Shown in pieces: positions 8,340 to 16,965 of a stretch of 64,000 nt of DNA. This DNA comes from JAFALK01 sp042701975 (lineage in GTDB: Bacteria > Pseudomonadota > Gammaproteobacteria > Burkholderiales > Burkholderiaceae_C): NCBI GenBank assembly GCA_042701975.1, contig CP170561.1, positions 2,480,001 to 2,544,000 of the forward strand. The letters are read 5' to 3'. The notes under the pieces were generated by a model, which worked only from the letters and a program-made list of their open reading frames with translations, was not told where the DNA came from and ran no database searches. How positions within the stretch are numbered: the first letter of the stretch is position 1; the number at the start of each line of letters is the position of its first letter. The translations under genes were made by a program, and so were the position numbers.

Positions 8340-8858
8340 TCAAGCGCGCAGGCCGGCACGCAGCCAGAGGAGCACCGCGGCCGCCAAGCCGAGGTGGTAG
8401 AGGTCCACGCGCGGGATGCCCAGCCATTCGCCCCGTGAGCCGACGACGAGCCCCACCAGCGCAAAGAGCGCGCCGCCCGCGATCGCCAGCGGCCAGTGGC
8501 GCGAACGCCCCGGCCATGCAATGACGACGAGCGCGAGCACCGAGATCGCCAGATCGGCGGGGGAGGGCAGCAGCAGCGCGGCTACGCCCAACGCCGCCAG
8601 GGCAGCGTTCCATTGGGCCCTGCGAAACGCCCGCGCGGCGATCAGCAGCAAGCCCAGCCGCGCGGCGAGGAAGGTGAGCGTGTCGTGCGGCGCCACCATC
8701 GGCTGCGCCCCCGCGTAGACCGCCGCGCCCAGCAGCGCCGCGAGCCCGATCAGGCCGAAACCGAGGGCGGCGAGGTACGCACGCTGGCGTGCCGCATCAA
8801 GGACGTTGACGGCGCAGCACGCAGCCAGCACCAGTTCACAAGCGATATGAAGCCACAT
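8340..8858 (-). CDS. Small integral membrane protein, unknown function
   Basis: Protein of 172 residues, almost entirely hydrophobic, with about six predicted helices of alanine/leucine-rich sequence (for instance LAALGFGLIGLAALLGAAVYAG near residue 30 and LAISVLALVVIAW near 105). Short basic loops (RAFRRAQ, GRSRHW) separate the helices. I do not recognise the family. It may be expressed alone: downstream lies the non-coding stretch, and upstream is the chemoreceptor gene on the same strand, ending 31 bases away. The frame is believable because the helix pattern is coherent across the full length. Confidence 0.6.
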   Translation of the reverse strand: MWLHIACELVLAACCAVNVLDAARQRAYLAALGFGLIGLAALLGAAVYAGAQPMVAPHDTLTFLAARLGLLLIAARAFRRAQWNAALAALGVAALLLPSPADLAISVLALVVIAWPGRSRHWPLAIAGGALFALVGLVVGSRGEWLGIPRVDLYHLGLAAAVLLWLRAGLRA

Positions 8859-8889
8859 CGCTTCAGGCTACCACGCTGTTTCAGCAGAT

Positions 8890-10455
8890 TCAGTGGTGCC
8901 GGGCCAGCCTGAACTTGCCCACGGTTTCGGCCAGGCTGCCGGCCTGCTCCTTGAGCGAGCTGGCGGCGGCCGTGGCTTCTTCCACCATGGCCGCGTTCTG
9001 CTGCGTCATCTGGTCCATCTGCGCGATGGACTGGTTCACCTGCTCGATGCCGCCGGTCTGCTCGCGGCTGGCCGCGGCGATCTCGCCCATGATGTCCGTC
9101 ACGCGGCGCACGCTGCTGACGATCTCGTCCATGGTCTTGCCGGCCTCGTCCACGAGACGCGTGCCCAGCTCGACCTTCTCGGCCGAGTCGCCGATCAGGC
9201 TCTTGATCTCCTTGGCCGCCTGCGCGCTGCGCTGTGCGAGCGTGCGCACCTCGCCGGCCACGACCGCGAAGCCGCGGCCCTGCTCGCCCGCGCGTGCCGC
9301 TTCAACCGCGGCGTTCAACGCGAGGATGTTGGTCTGAAAGGCGATGCCTTCGATCACGCTGATGATGTCCACCACGCGGCGCGAGGCCTGGCTGATCGCG
9401 CCCATGGTGTCCACCACCTGCGCCACCACCGTGCCGCCACGGCTCGCCACTTCGGAGGCCGAGGCCGCCAGCTGGCTGGCCTGCGCGGCGTTGTCGGCGT
9501 TCTGCTTGACCGTGCCCGTCAGCTCTTCCATGGTGGCGGCGGTCTCCTGCAGCGCGCTGGCCTGCTGCTCGGTGCGGGCGGACAGATCGGTGGTGCCGGA
9601 GGCGATCTCGGTGGAGGCCGTGCTCATCGTGTCCGTGCCTTCGCGCACCTCGCTGACGATGCGCTCCAGGCTGCCGTTCATGTCGCGCAGCGCCATCAGC
9701 AGCTGGCCGGTCTCGTCCTGAGAATGGCGGCCATCGAAGGCATTGGTCAGGTCGCCGTCGGCCACGCGGCGCGCGGCGGCCACAGCGTTGGCCAGCGGGC
9801 GTGTGATGCCGGTGCTCAGGCGCCAAGCGATCAGGGCGCCGAGCGAGATCACGAAGACCGCCAGCAGCGAGAGCATCCAGCGGCTGCGCGCGGCGATGTC
9901 GTCGATCTCCTGGGCCGTCTTGTCGATGACCTTGCGCTGGTAGTCCAGCAGCGACTGCATCAGCCGCTCGTAGTCTTTCGAGGTCGGGATGAAGTTCTGC
10001 GTTAGCACGCTTTCAGCTTCCGCATCCTTGCCTTCGCCCTTGAGCTTGGTGATGCTGTCGCGCGCCGTCACGTAGATTTTGCGAGTCTTGGCCAGCTCGT
10101 CGAAGATGGCTTTTTCCTCGGGCTCTGTGATCAGCGCCTCGACCTTCTCGGCCAGCGCCTGAGAGGATTTGGTGGAGGCCGCCGCGTCTTCGGCGAAGAA
10201 CTTGACCAGCGAGGGATCGCTGCTTTTGGCGATGGCCATCGTGCGCCGGATGCCCGAGTAGACGTTGCGGTACCAGTCCGAGAGCATGCGCTCCTTGGCC
10301 AGGGGCTGGGCCATCATCTCGTGCGTGTGGCCGGCCACATCCTGCAAGCGGACGATGCCGATCACGGTGGCCAGGGCCAGGAAGAACAGCACGGCACTGA
10401 AGCCGAGCGTCAGCTTGCGTCCGATGGTGAGGGACGATCCGCTTGCAGCAGCCAT
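8890..10455 (-). CDS. Methyl-accepting chemotaxis protein
   Basis: Transmembrane chemoreceptor of 521 residues, signalling to CheA/CheW. Layout: short cytoplasmic start, first helix (about 12-34), periplasmic four-helix-bundle sensor (about 35-190), second helix (about 190-212), HAMP domain (about 214-266, RRVADGDLT), and a signalling coiled coil with the highly conserved tip QTNILALNAAVEAARAGEQG. The C-terminus ends KFRLARHH without the CheR/CheB tether found in the other receptor of this window, so it may depend on other receptors for adaptation. No che genes are adjacent. The ligand is unknown; the neighbouring peptide transporter makes peptides an idea only. Confidence 0.95.
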   Translation of the reverse strand: MAAASGSSLTIGRKLTLGFSAVLFFLALATVIGIVRLQDVAGHTHEMMAQPLAKERMLSDWYRNVYSGIRRTMAIAKSSDPSLVKFFAEDAAASTKSSQALAEKVEALITEPEEKAIFDELAKTRKIYVTARDSITKLKGEGKDAEAESVLTQNFIPTSKDYERLMQSLLDYQRKVIDKTAQEIDDIAARSRWMLSLLAVFVISLGALIAWRLSTGITRPLANAVAAARRVADGDLTNAFDGRHSQDETGQLLMALRDMNGSLERIVSEVREGTDTMSTASTEIASGTTDLSARTEQQASALQETAATMEELTGTVKQNADNAAQASQLAASASEVASRGGTVVAQVVDTMGAISQASRRVVDIISVIEGIAFQTNILALNAAVEAARAGEQGRGFAVVAGEVRTLAQRSAQAAKEIKSLIGDSAEKVELGTRLVDEAGKTMDEIVSSVRRVTDIMGEIAAASREQTGGIEQVNQSIAQMDQMTQQNAAMVEEATAAASSLKEQAGSLAETVGKFRLARHH

Positions 10456-10511
10456 TTCACGCTCCAGGGCAGGGCAGGAGCTTCAAGCATAACGAGGCTG
10501 TATGACTGACG

Positions 10512-10533
10512 GGCGCTGAATTTTTCAAGCGCC
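10512..10533 (-). terminator. Hairpin after the POT transporter gene
   Basis: GGCGCT and AGCGCC enclose an AT-rich loop that itself contains TGAA/TTCA. It lies between the transporter stop and the chemoreceptor start. No U-tract follows, so termination is only a possibility. Confidence 0.35.
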
Positions 10534-10551
10534 TGTCTTGACGCCCAACGC

Positions 10552-11964
10552 TCAGGCGGGCTTGGCTTCTTCAGCCTCAAACTCCAGCAGCTTGCCGAAG
10601 AACAGGCGCACGACCAGCAGCAGCACGCCGGCAGCCCCCACCAGCGCGGCATGCAGGCCCCAGAAGGCCGGGCCGGGCAGCACGTGCAGCAAGCCGGCAA
10701 GCCAGCCGACGAAGAAATTGCCGATGAACAAGTGCAGGTAGTAGATGCCCACCACCATGCCGGCCATGCCGCGCGGTGCGGCACGCGAGTACAGCGACAG
10801 GCCCACCGGCAAGATGTTGGCGAAGCCGAGGTCGTTCACCAGCGTGAAGACCAGCGTCCAGATGAAGCCGACTTTGGCGCCGGTGCTCTCCACGATCTGC
10901 GCGGCGGCCACGAGCGCGAGCGGACCCAGCGCGGCGATGAAGCAGCCCAGCGCGATCTTGACCAGGTCGCTCGGCTCCTTGCGGCGCTTGGCCCACCAGG
11001 CCCAGAACGCCAGCGAGAGCACCATGGTGCCGGTGCCGCAGATGGCGTCCACCGATTGCAGCCACGTGACCGGCACTTCCCAGCCAAACAGCACCAGGTC
11101 CATGTGCTCCTCAGACCACAGCGGGAACGCGTTCTGGAACTGCTGGTTGCCGACGATGGAAAGCATCAGCGCCGGCAGCAGCACCACGAGCAGCACCATG
11201 CGCTTCCAGTCCTGCGTCGTCAGCGGCGGATGGGATTCCCGGGTCTTGGCCCCGCGCGGCGTTTCTGGCGGCAGGTAGGGGCGCGCCATCAGGTAGACCA
11301 CGAGGCCGATCAGCATGCCCACGCCCGCAGCGCCGAAGCCCCAGTGCCAGCCCACCTTCTGTCCCAAGGTGCCACAGACGAGCGGGGCCACGATCACCGC
11401 GATCTGGACCGCCAGCATGAAGATCTGGAAGGCGCGCGAACGGCGCTTGTCTTCAGGCGCGTACAGGTCGCCGACCTGCGCCGAGATGTTGCCCTTGAAG
11501 CAGCCCACGCCGATGATCAGGCAGGCCAGAGCCCAGAGGAAGTACACCTCAAAGGCCATCAGGAAGTGGCCCAGTGCCATCATCAGCGCGCCGATGACCA
11601 CGGTCCGGGTGCGGCCCAGCAGCCAGTCCGCCACGAGGCCGCCCAGGATCGGCGTGAAGTACACCAGGCCGGCGTACATGCCGAAGATCATCGAGCCGAG
11701 CTGCTGGGGCGAACGCGGGCCGAAGATGCTCTCGATCACGTGCCGCAGGCTGTCCATGCCTGACACGTTGCCGATGTGCTCCGGCTGGAACAGGTAGTTC
11801 ACGGCATACAGGCCGAGCAGGCCCTGCATGCCGTAGTAGGAGAAGCGTTCCCACAGCTCGCAGAAGGCGAGCCAGCCGAGCCCGGCGGGGTGGCCGAAGA
11901 AGGCGGTGTCGGATTTGGAGCTTGGGGCGTTGTGCGCCTGCTCCAGCGTTGCGGTTGCCGTCAT
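10552..11964 (-). CDS. POT/PTR2 family proton-dependent peptide transporter
   Basis: Inner-membrane symporter of 470 residues that imports di- and tripeptides with protons. It shows the family signature LWERFSYYGMQ in helix 1 (the ExxERF motif used in proton coupling), GGLVADWLLGRTRTV after helix 3, and a conserved FKGNISAQVGDLY segment near residue 155. About 12-14 helices are predicted over the whole length. Peptide uptake fits the aminopeptidase N gene and the secreted S9 peptidases nearby. Its gene stands alone, 96 bases downstream of fbp on the same strand. Assignment to DtpA/B/D subtype is not possible by eye. Confidence 0.92.
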   Translation of the reverse strand: MTATATLEQAHNAPSSKSDTAFFGHPAGLGWLAFCELWERFSYYGMQGLLGLYAVNYLFQPEHIGNVSGMDSLRHVIESIFGPRSPQQLGSMIFGMYAGLVYFTPILGGLVADWLLGRTRTVVIGALMMALGHFLMAFEVYFLWALACLIIGVGCFKGNISAQVGDLYAPEDKRRSRAFQIFMLAVQIAVIVAPLVCGTLGQKVGWHWGFGAAGVGMLIGLVVYLMARPYLPPETPRGAKTRESHPPLTTQDWKRMVLLVVLLPALMLSIVGNQQFQNAFPLWSEEHMDLVLFGWEVPVTWLQSVDAICGTGTMVLSLAFWAWWAKRRKEPSDLVKIALGCFIAALGPLALVAAAQIVESTGAKVGFIWTLVFTLVNDLGFANILPVGLSLYSRAAPRGMAGMVVGIYYLHLFIGNFFVGWLAGLLHVLPGPAFWGLHAALVGAAGVLLLVVRLFFGKLLEFEAEEAKPA

Positions 11965-12060
11965 GGGGAACCTTGAAAGCTGTGAAGGAAAGGAATGTGG
12001 TCCATCACGGCTTGGTTCACAACCCGCGCGGACCCGGAGGAAATCAGGCCTGGCGGGCGA

Positions 12061-13074
12061 TCAAAGACCGGCTTGGCGGTGGTAGGCCGTGACGCGCTCG
12101 ACCTCGTTCTTGGAGCCGAGCACGACGGACACCCGCTCGTGCAGCTTGGTCGGCTGCAGATCCATGATCCGCTCGTTCGCGTTGGTCGCCGCGCCGCCGG
12201 CCTGCTCGACCAGAAAGGCCATCGGGTTGGCCTCGTACATCAGGCGCAGCTTGCCAGCCTTCTCGGGCTCGCGCTTGTCCCAGGGGTACATGAAGACGCC
12301 GCCACGGGTCAGGATGCGATGCACGTCGGCCACCATGGAGGCGATCCAGCGCATGTTGAAGTCCTTCCCGCGCGGGCCCTCGACGCCTTGCAGGCACTCG
12401 CCGATGTAGCGCTGCATGGGCTCGGCCCAGTGGCGCTGGTTGCTCATGTTGATGGCGAATTCCTTGGTGTCCTCGGGGATGGAGACGGAATCGTTCGTCA
12501 GCACGAAGCTGCCGGTCTCGCGGTCCAGCGTGAACATGACGACGCCGTTGCCCAGGGTGAGCACCAGCGTGGTCTGCGGGCCATACACGCAGTAGCCGGC
12601 GCAGGCCTGCTGCTTGCCGGGCTGCAGGAAGTCCTGATCCGTCACGCCGCGCGTGTTCGTCACCTTGCGCAGCACCGAGAAGATGGTGCCGATGGAGACG
12701 TTCACGTCGATGTTGCTCGATCCGTCGAGCGGATCGAACAGCAGCAGGTACTCGCCCTGCGGGTAGCGGTTGGGCACGGCGTAGATGTCTTCCATCTCCT
12801 CGCTGGCCATGGCCGCGAGGTGGCCGCCCCATTCGTTGGCCTCGATCAGCACCTCGTTGGCGATGATGTCGAGCTTCTTCTGGACCTCGCCCTGCACGTT
12901 CTCGCTGCCCGCCGTGCCCAGCACATCACCCAGGGCGCCCTTGGTAACCGAGATGGCGATGCGCTTGCACGCGCGCGCCACGACTTCGATCAGCAGGCGC
13001 AGCTCCTGCGGGATGTGGCCGTGCTCGCGCTGCTGCTCGATCAGGTATTGGGTAAGGCTGATACGACGGGTCAT
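12061..13074 (-). CDS. fbp: Fructose-1,6-bisphosphatase, class I
   Basis: Mg2+-dependent enzyme of 337 residues removing the 1-phosphate of fructose 1,6-bisphosphate in gluconeogenesis. It begins TRRISLTQYLIEQQR and carries the metal-site signature LLFDPLDGSSNIDVNVSIGT near residue 115, the NMSNQRHW region, and the active-site loop GGVFMYPWDKREP near 265, followed by LRLMYEANPMAFLVEQAGG. Length is normal for class I. It begins 23 bases after the pepN stop, so prfB, pepN and fbp could be read through as one unit, although a terminator follows prfB. Together with peptide degradation it suits growth on amino acids. Confidence 0.96.
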   Translation of the reverse strand: MTRRISLTQYLIEQQREHGHIPQELRLLIEVVARACKRIAISVTKGALGDVLGTAGSENVQGEVQKKLDIIANEVLIEANEWGGHLAAMASEEMEDIYAVPNRYPQGEYLLLFDPLDGSSNIDVNVSIGTIFSVLRKVTNTRGVTDQDFLQPGKQQACAGYCVYGPQTTLVLTLGNGVVMFTLDRETGSFVLTNDSVSIPEDTKEFAINMSNQRHWAEPMQRYIGECLQGVEGPRGKDFNMRWIASMVADVHRILTRGGVFMYPWDKREPEKAGKLRLMYEANPMAFLVEQAGGAATNANERIMDLQPTKLHERVSVVLGSKNEVERVTAYHRQAGL

Positions 13075-13097
13075 GGGACTGCTCTTTCGCGTGAAGT

Positions 13098-15731
13098 TCA
13101 GGCTTGTTGCAAGGCGCGTTCAATGATCTCGCGCACGTCGCTGGAGAGATCCGGCTTGGCGGCCACGCGGCGGATCGCTTCGAGCGCGGCGCTGCGATAG
13201 GGCTCGGCCAGCACGCTCCAGCGGTCCATCACGCGGGCCAGGCGGCCGGCGACTTGCGGGTTGATCGCGTCCAGCGCCAACAACTGATCGGCCCAGAAGA
13301 CATAGCCGGCTGCATCAGCGCGGTGGAAGGCCGCCGGGTTGTTCTTGCACAGGTTCAGGATCAGGCTGCGCGCGCGGTTCGGGTTCTTGAGCGTGAAGTC
13401 CGGGTGCTGGGTCAGGGCCTTGGCCCGGGCGAAGCTGCGGCCGTCGCGCTCGGGCGCCATGGCCTGCAGGGCGAACCACTTGTCGATGACCAGGGCCTCG
13501 TCCTTGAACAGGGCGTGGAACTTGGTCAGCGCCGGCTCGGCCAGCTCGGCATGGCCGTTCACGAGGGCGGCGAGGGCGCCCATGCGGTCGGTCATGTTGT
13601 TGGCGTCCTTGAAGCGCTGATAGGCGCGGCCCAGCCAGGTGCCGGCGTCCGTGCGGTTCTGCGCCTTGGCATCGAGCACGAGCATGGAGAGCGCCAGGTT
13701 GGCCAGCGCGCGCTTGCCGGCCGGGACCGGGTCGGGCGTGTAGCCGCCGGCAACCTGGTTGGCTTCAAAAGCGGCGATCCAGTCGTCGCGCAGCGCGTCG
13801 GCCAGTTGCAGCTGAGCGGCTTCGACGGCGGCGTGGATGTCTTGTGGATCCACGACCTCGAGCTGCTCGGCGATGTAGGCCTCGCCCGGCAGGGTCAGGG
13901 CCAAGGCCTTGAAGGCGCTGTCGAGCTCGCTGCTGTTCAGCACGGCGCGCATCGCTTCGATGAAGGCCGCGTCGAGTTCGAGCTTCTCGCCCGAGCGCAC
14001 GGCGCCCAGGATGCGGTTCAGCGCCAGGCGCTGGCTGGCTTCCCAGCGGTTGAAGGCATCGGTGTCGTGCGTGAGCAAGACGAGCAGGTCTTCGTCGCTG
14101 AGGCCATCTTCCAGCAGCACGGGCGCCGAGAAGCCGCGCAGCAGCGAGGGCACGGGCGCTTCGCTGATACCGCTGAAGGTGAAGGTTTGCTCCGCCTGGT
14201 CGAGCACCAGCAGCTGTTCGGCCAGTTGGCGGCCATCGCGGCTCAGCAGGCCGGTGGCCACAGGCACGACCTGCGGCAGCTGGCCCTTGTTCTGCTGGCT
14301 GATCGTCAGCGTGTAGGTTTGCGCTGCGGCGTCGTACTGGCCGCGCGACGTCACACGCGGCGTGCCGGGCTGGCTGTACCAGCGCTTGAAAATGTCAAGG
14401 CGTGCGGAGAGCGCCGAGCTCGGGTTCGCGTCGGCGATGGCTTGCGCGAAGTCATCGCAGGTCACGGCCTGGCCATCGTGGCGCTCGAAGTAGAGCTTCA
14501 TTCCGGCCTCGAAGCCGGCGCGGCCCACCAGCGTCTGGTACATGCGCACGACTTCCGAGCCCTTCTCGTAGACCGTGGGCGTGTAGAAGTTGTTGATCTC
14601 CACATAGCTGTCCGGGCGCACCGGATGGCTCATGGCGCCGGAGTCTTCGGGAAACTGCAGGGCGCGCAGGTTGCGCACGTCCAGGATGCGGCAAACGGCG
14701 CGCGCGCTCGGCTCGGCCGCCATGTCCATGCTGAACTCTTGATCGCGGAAGACGGTCAGGCCCTCTTTGAGCGAGAGCTGGAACCAGTCGCGGCAGGTCA
14801 CGCGGTTGCCGGTCCAGTTGTGGAAATACTCGTGGGCGACGACGGATTCGATGCGGCCGAAGTCAGCGTCGGTGGCCGTTGCGGGCGACGCCAGCAGGGT
14901 GCTGGTGTTGAAGATGTTCAGGCCCTTGTTCTCCATCGCGCCCATGTTGAAGTCGGACACGCCGACGACCATGAAGCGTTCCAGATCCAGGGGCAGGCCG
15001 AAGCGCGCCTCGTCCCAGATCACCGAGGCGATCAGCGAGTTCATCGCGTGCTCGGTCTTCTCCAGGTCGCCGCGGCGCACGAAGATCTGCAGCAAGTGGT
15101 CCTTGCCCGAGCGGGTGCGCACGCGCTGCTCGCGGGCGACCAGATCACCGGCCACCAGCGCGAACAGGTACGAAGGCTTCGGGAACGGGTCGTGCCACTT
15201 GGCGAAGTGGCGGCCGTTTTCCAGCTCGCCCTGTTCCTGCAGGTTGCCGTTGGACAGCAGCACCGGGAACTTCTTCTTGTCGGCGCGCATCGTGACCGTG
15301 TAGACGGCCATCACGTCCGGGCGGTCCAGGAAGTAGGTGATGCGGCGGAAGCCCTCGGCCTCGCACTGCGTGAAGAAGCTGCCGCCCGAGGTGTACAGGC
15401 CCGACAGCGCGGTGTTCTTCTCAGGCGCGCAGGTGTTGCGGATCTCGAGGTCGAAGTCGGCGTCGGGCGCGTTGTCGATGATCAGCAGGTTGTTCTCGCT
15501 GCGGAACGACACGCTCTGGCCGTCGATCAGCACGCGCAAGACGTTGATCTCTTCGCCATGCAGCGACAGCGGGCCGTGCGCCACCGCCGTGTTGCGCTCC
15601 AGGCGCATCTTGGCGGTGACGATGGTCTTGGCCGGGTCGAGGTCGAAGCTCAGGTCGACGGTGCGGATCCAGTAGGCCGGCTGGGTGTAGTCGGCGCGCT
15701 GGATCAGGGGGCTGGTGCCTTCACGCATCAT
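13098..15731 (-). CDS. pepN: Aminopeptidase N (M1 family)
   Basis: Zinc exopeptidase of 877 residues removing N-terminal amino acids from peptides in the cytoplasm. The zinc site is H300-E-Y-F-H304 with E323 as third ligand (KEGLTVFRD), and the substrate-binding GAMEN motif lies about 35 residues before it. The usual DUF3458 immunoglobulin-like and helical C-terminal domains follow. Length and numbering match Escherichia coli PepN closely. The start is one of two adjacent ATGs at 15731/15728. Upstream is prfB with a terminator between; fbp follows at 23 bases. No signal peptide. Confidence 0.97.
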   Translation of the reverse strand: MMREGTSPLIQRADYTQPAYWIRTVDLSFDLDPAKTIVTAKMRLERNTAVAHGPLSLHGEEINVLRVLIDGQSVSFRSENNLLIIDNAPDADFDLEIRNTCAPEKNTALSGLYTSGGSFFTQCEAEGFRRITYFLDRPDVMAVYTVTMRADKKKFPVLLSNGNLQEQGELENGRHFAKWHDPFPKPSYLFALVAGDLVAREQRVRTRSGKDHLLQIFVRRGDLEKTEHAMNSLIASVIWDEARFGLPLDLERFMVVGVSDFNMGAMENKGLNIFNTSTLLASPATATDADFGRIESVVAHEYFHNWTGNRVTCRDWFQLSLKEGLTVFRDQEFSMDMAAEPSARAVCRILDVRNLRALQFPEDSGAMSHPVRPDSYVEINNFYTPTVYEKGSEVVRMYQTLVGRAGFEAGMKLYFERHDGQAVTCDDFAQAIADANPSSALSARLDIFKRWYSQPGTPRVTSRGQYDAAAQTYTLTISQQNKGQLPQVVPVATGLLSRDGRQLAEQLLVLDQAEQTFTFSGISEAPVPSLLRGFSAPVLLEDGLSDEDLLVLLTHDTDAFNRWEASQRLALNRILGAVRSGEKLELDAAFIEAMRAVLNSSELDSAFKALALTLPGEAYIAEQLEVVDPQDIHAAVEAAQLQLADALRDDWIAAFEANQVAGGYTPDPVPAGKRALANLALSMLVLDAKAQNRTDAGTWLGRAYQRFKDANNMTDRMGALAALVNGHAELAEPALTKFHALFKDEALVIDKWFALQAMAPERDGRSFARAKALTQHPDFTLKNPNRARSLILNLCKNNPAAFHRADAAGYVFWADQLLALDAINPQVAGRLARVMDRWSVLAEPYRSAALEAIRRVAAKPDLSSDVREIIERALQQA

Positions 15732-15765
15732 GTGGGCTCTCCAAAATCTTCTTGTACTTCGTCTA

Positions 15766-15794
15766 ACGAAACACCCCGCGAGGTTCGCGGGGTG
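15766..15794 (-). terminator. Rho-independent terminator of prfB
   Basis: Read on the minus strand: CACCCCGCGA-ACC-TCGCGGGGTG followed by TTTCGTT, starting 10 bases after the prfB stop. The stem is perfect over nearly its full length. Confidence 0.8.
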
Positions 15795-15803
15795 CGGCAG
15801 GTC

Positions 15804-16908
15804 TTACACGCCTTGTTTGAGGCTCTCTTGAATGAAGGCGTCAAGATCGCCGTCGAGCACCTTCTGCGTGGCAGAGGTCTCGTAGTTGGTGCGCAAGTCC
15901 TTGATGCGGCTCTGGTCCAGCACATACGAGCGGATCTGGTGGCCCCAGCCCACGTCGGTCTTGGTGTCTTCCAGCTTCTGCTGCTCTTCCATGCGCTTGC
16001 GCATCTCGTGGTCGTACAGGCGCGAACGCAGGCGCTTCCAGGCCACGTCGCGGTTGCTGTGCTGGCTGCGGCCGTCCTGGCATTGCACGACGATGCCGGT
16101 CGGGATGTGAGTCAGTCGAACTGCGGAATCCGTCTTGTTGATGTGCTGGCCGCCGGCGCCGGAGGCGCGGAAGGTGTCGGTACGCACGTCGGCCGGGTTG
16201 ATGTCGATCTCGATCGAATCATCGACTTCCGGATAGACGAACAGCGAGGCGAACGAGGTGTGGCGGCCGCCCGAGGAGTCGAACGGGCTCTTGCGCACCA
16301 GGCGGTGCACGCCGGTCTCGGTGCGCAGCAGCCCGAAGGCGTATTCGCCTTCCACCTTGATGGTGGCGCTCTTGATGCCGGCCACGTCACCGGCCGACTC
16401 GTCTTCCATCGTCGTCTTGAAGCCCTTGCGCTCGCAGTACTTGAGGTACTGGCGCAGCAGCATGCCGGCCCAGTCGTTGGCCTCGGTACCACCGGCACCG
16501 GCCTGGATGTCGATGAAGCAGTTGCTCGGATCGGCCGGGTTGTTGAACATGCGGCGGAATTCGAGCTCCTCGACCTTCTCGCGCAGCTTGGCCGCGTCGG
16601 CCTCGATGGCCTCCAGGCCGTCGAAGTCGCCTTCGTCCTTGCTCATCTCGAAGAGCTCGGCGTTGTCGGCCAGATTGGTGGTCAGGTGGTTGATCGTGTC
16701 GACCACCGTGTCCAGCGTGCGCTTTTCCTTGCCGAGTTCCTGGGCCCGCTTGGGGTCGTTCCAGACGTTGGGGTTCTCGAGGGCGGCGTTGACTTCGTTC
16801 AGCCGCAGTGCTTTGCGGTCGTAGTCAAAGATACCCCCTTAGCGCGTCAGTACGCGCTGCGAGGTCGGCGAGGGTGGTGCCGATGAGGTTGATGCGTTCG
16901 ATATCCAT
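15804..16908 (-). CDS. prfB: Peptide chain release factor 2 (programmed +1 frameshift)
   Basis: RF2 of 367 residues, which releases the chain at UGA and UAA. The ATG at 16908 opens MDIERINLIG; after 26 codons the frame reads CTT then an in-frame TGA at 16827-16825. Skipping one T enters the main frame with GAC at 16826-16824 and continues to 15804. The reconstructed protein has the stop-recognition SPF motif (KSPFDSSGG) and the catalytic GGQ at 252-254 (ASGAGGQHINKTDSA). Because RF2 itself reads UGA, the shift rate adjusts to RF2 supply. So this is an autoregulated gene and not a pseudogene. A simple frame prediction would start it too late, at an internal ATG (16706). lysS does not follow, unlike in many bacteria. 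Confidence 0.97.
16824..16840 (-). promoter_or_regulatory. Programmed +1 frameshift site of prfB
   Basis: Minus strand reads AAGGGGGTATCTTTGAC: an internal Shine-Dalgarno-like AGGGGG, three bases, then the slippery CTT-TGA-C. It matches the well-known bacterial RF2 recoding element in sequence and spacing. Confidence 0.96.
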
Positions 16909-16965
16909 GGGGCTTCCAGGTTAGCCCGGTATTTTCGCATGACAGGACCGGGCCGGATCAGGGGT

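Noticed and set aside
13104..16886. Long plus-strand open frame of 1260 codons
   Set aside because: It is the antisense shadow of pepN and prfB, whose motifs are intact on the minus strand; the shadow is full of low-complexity Arg/Gly/His.
15804..16908. prfB as a broken gene
   Set aside because: The in-frame TGA sits in a perfect programmed frameshift site, so the gene is functional.
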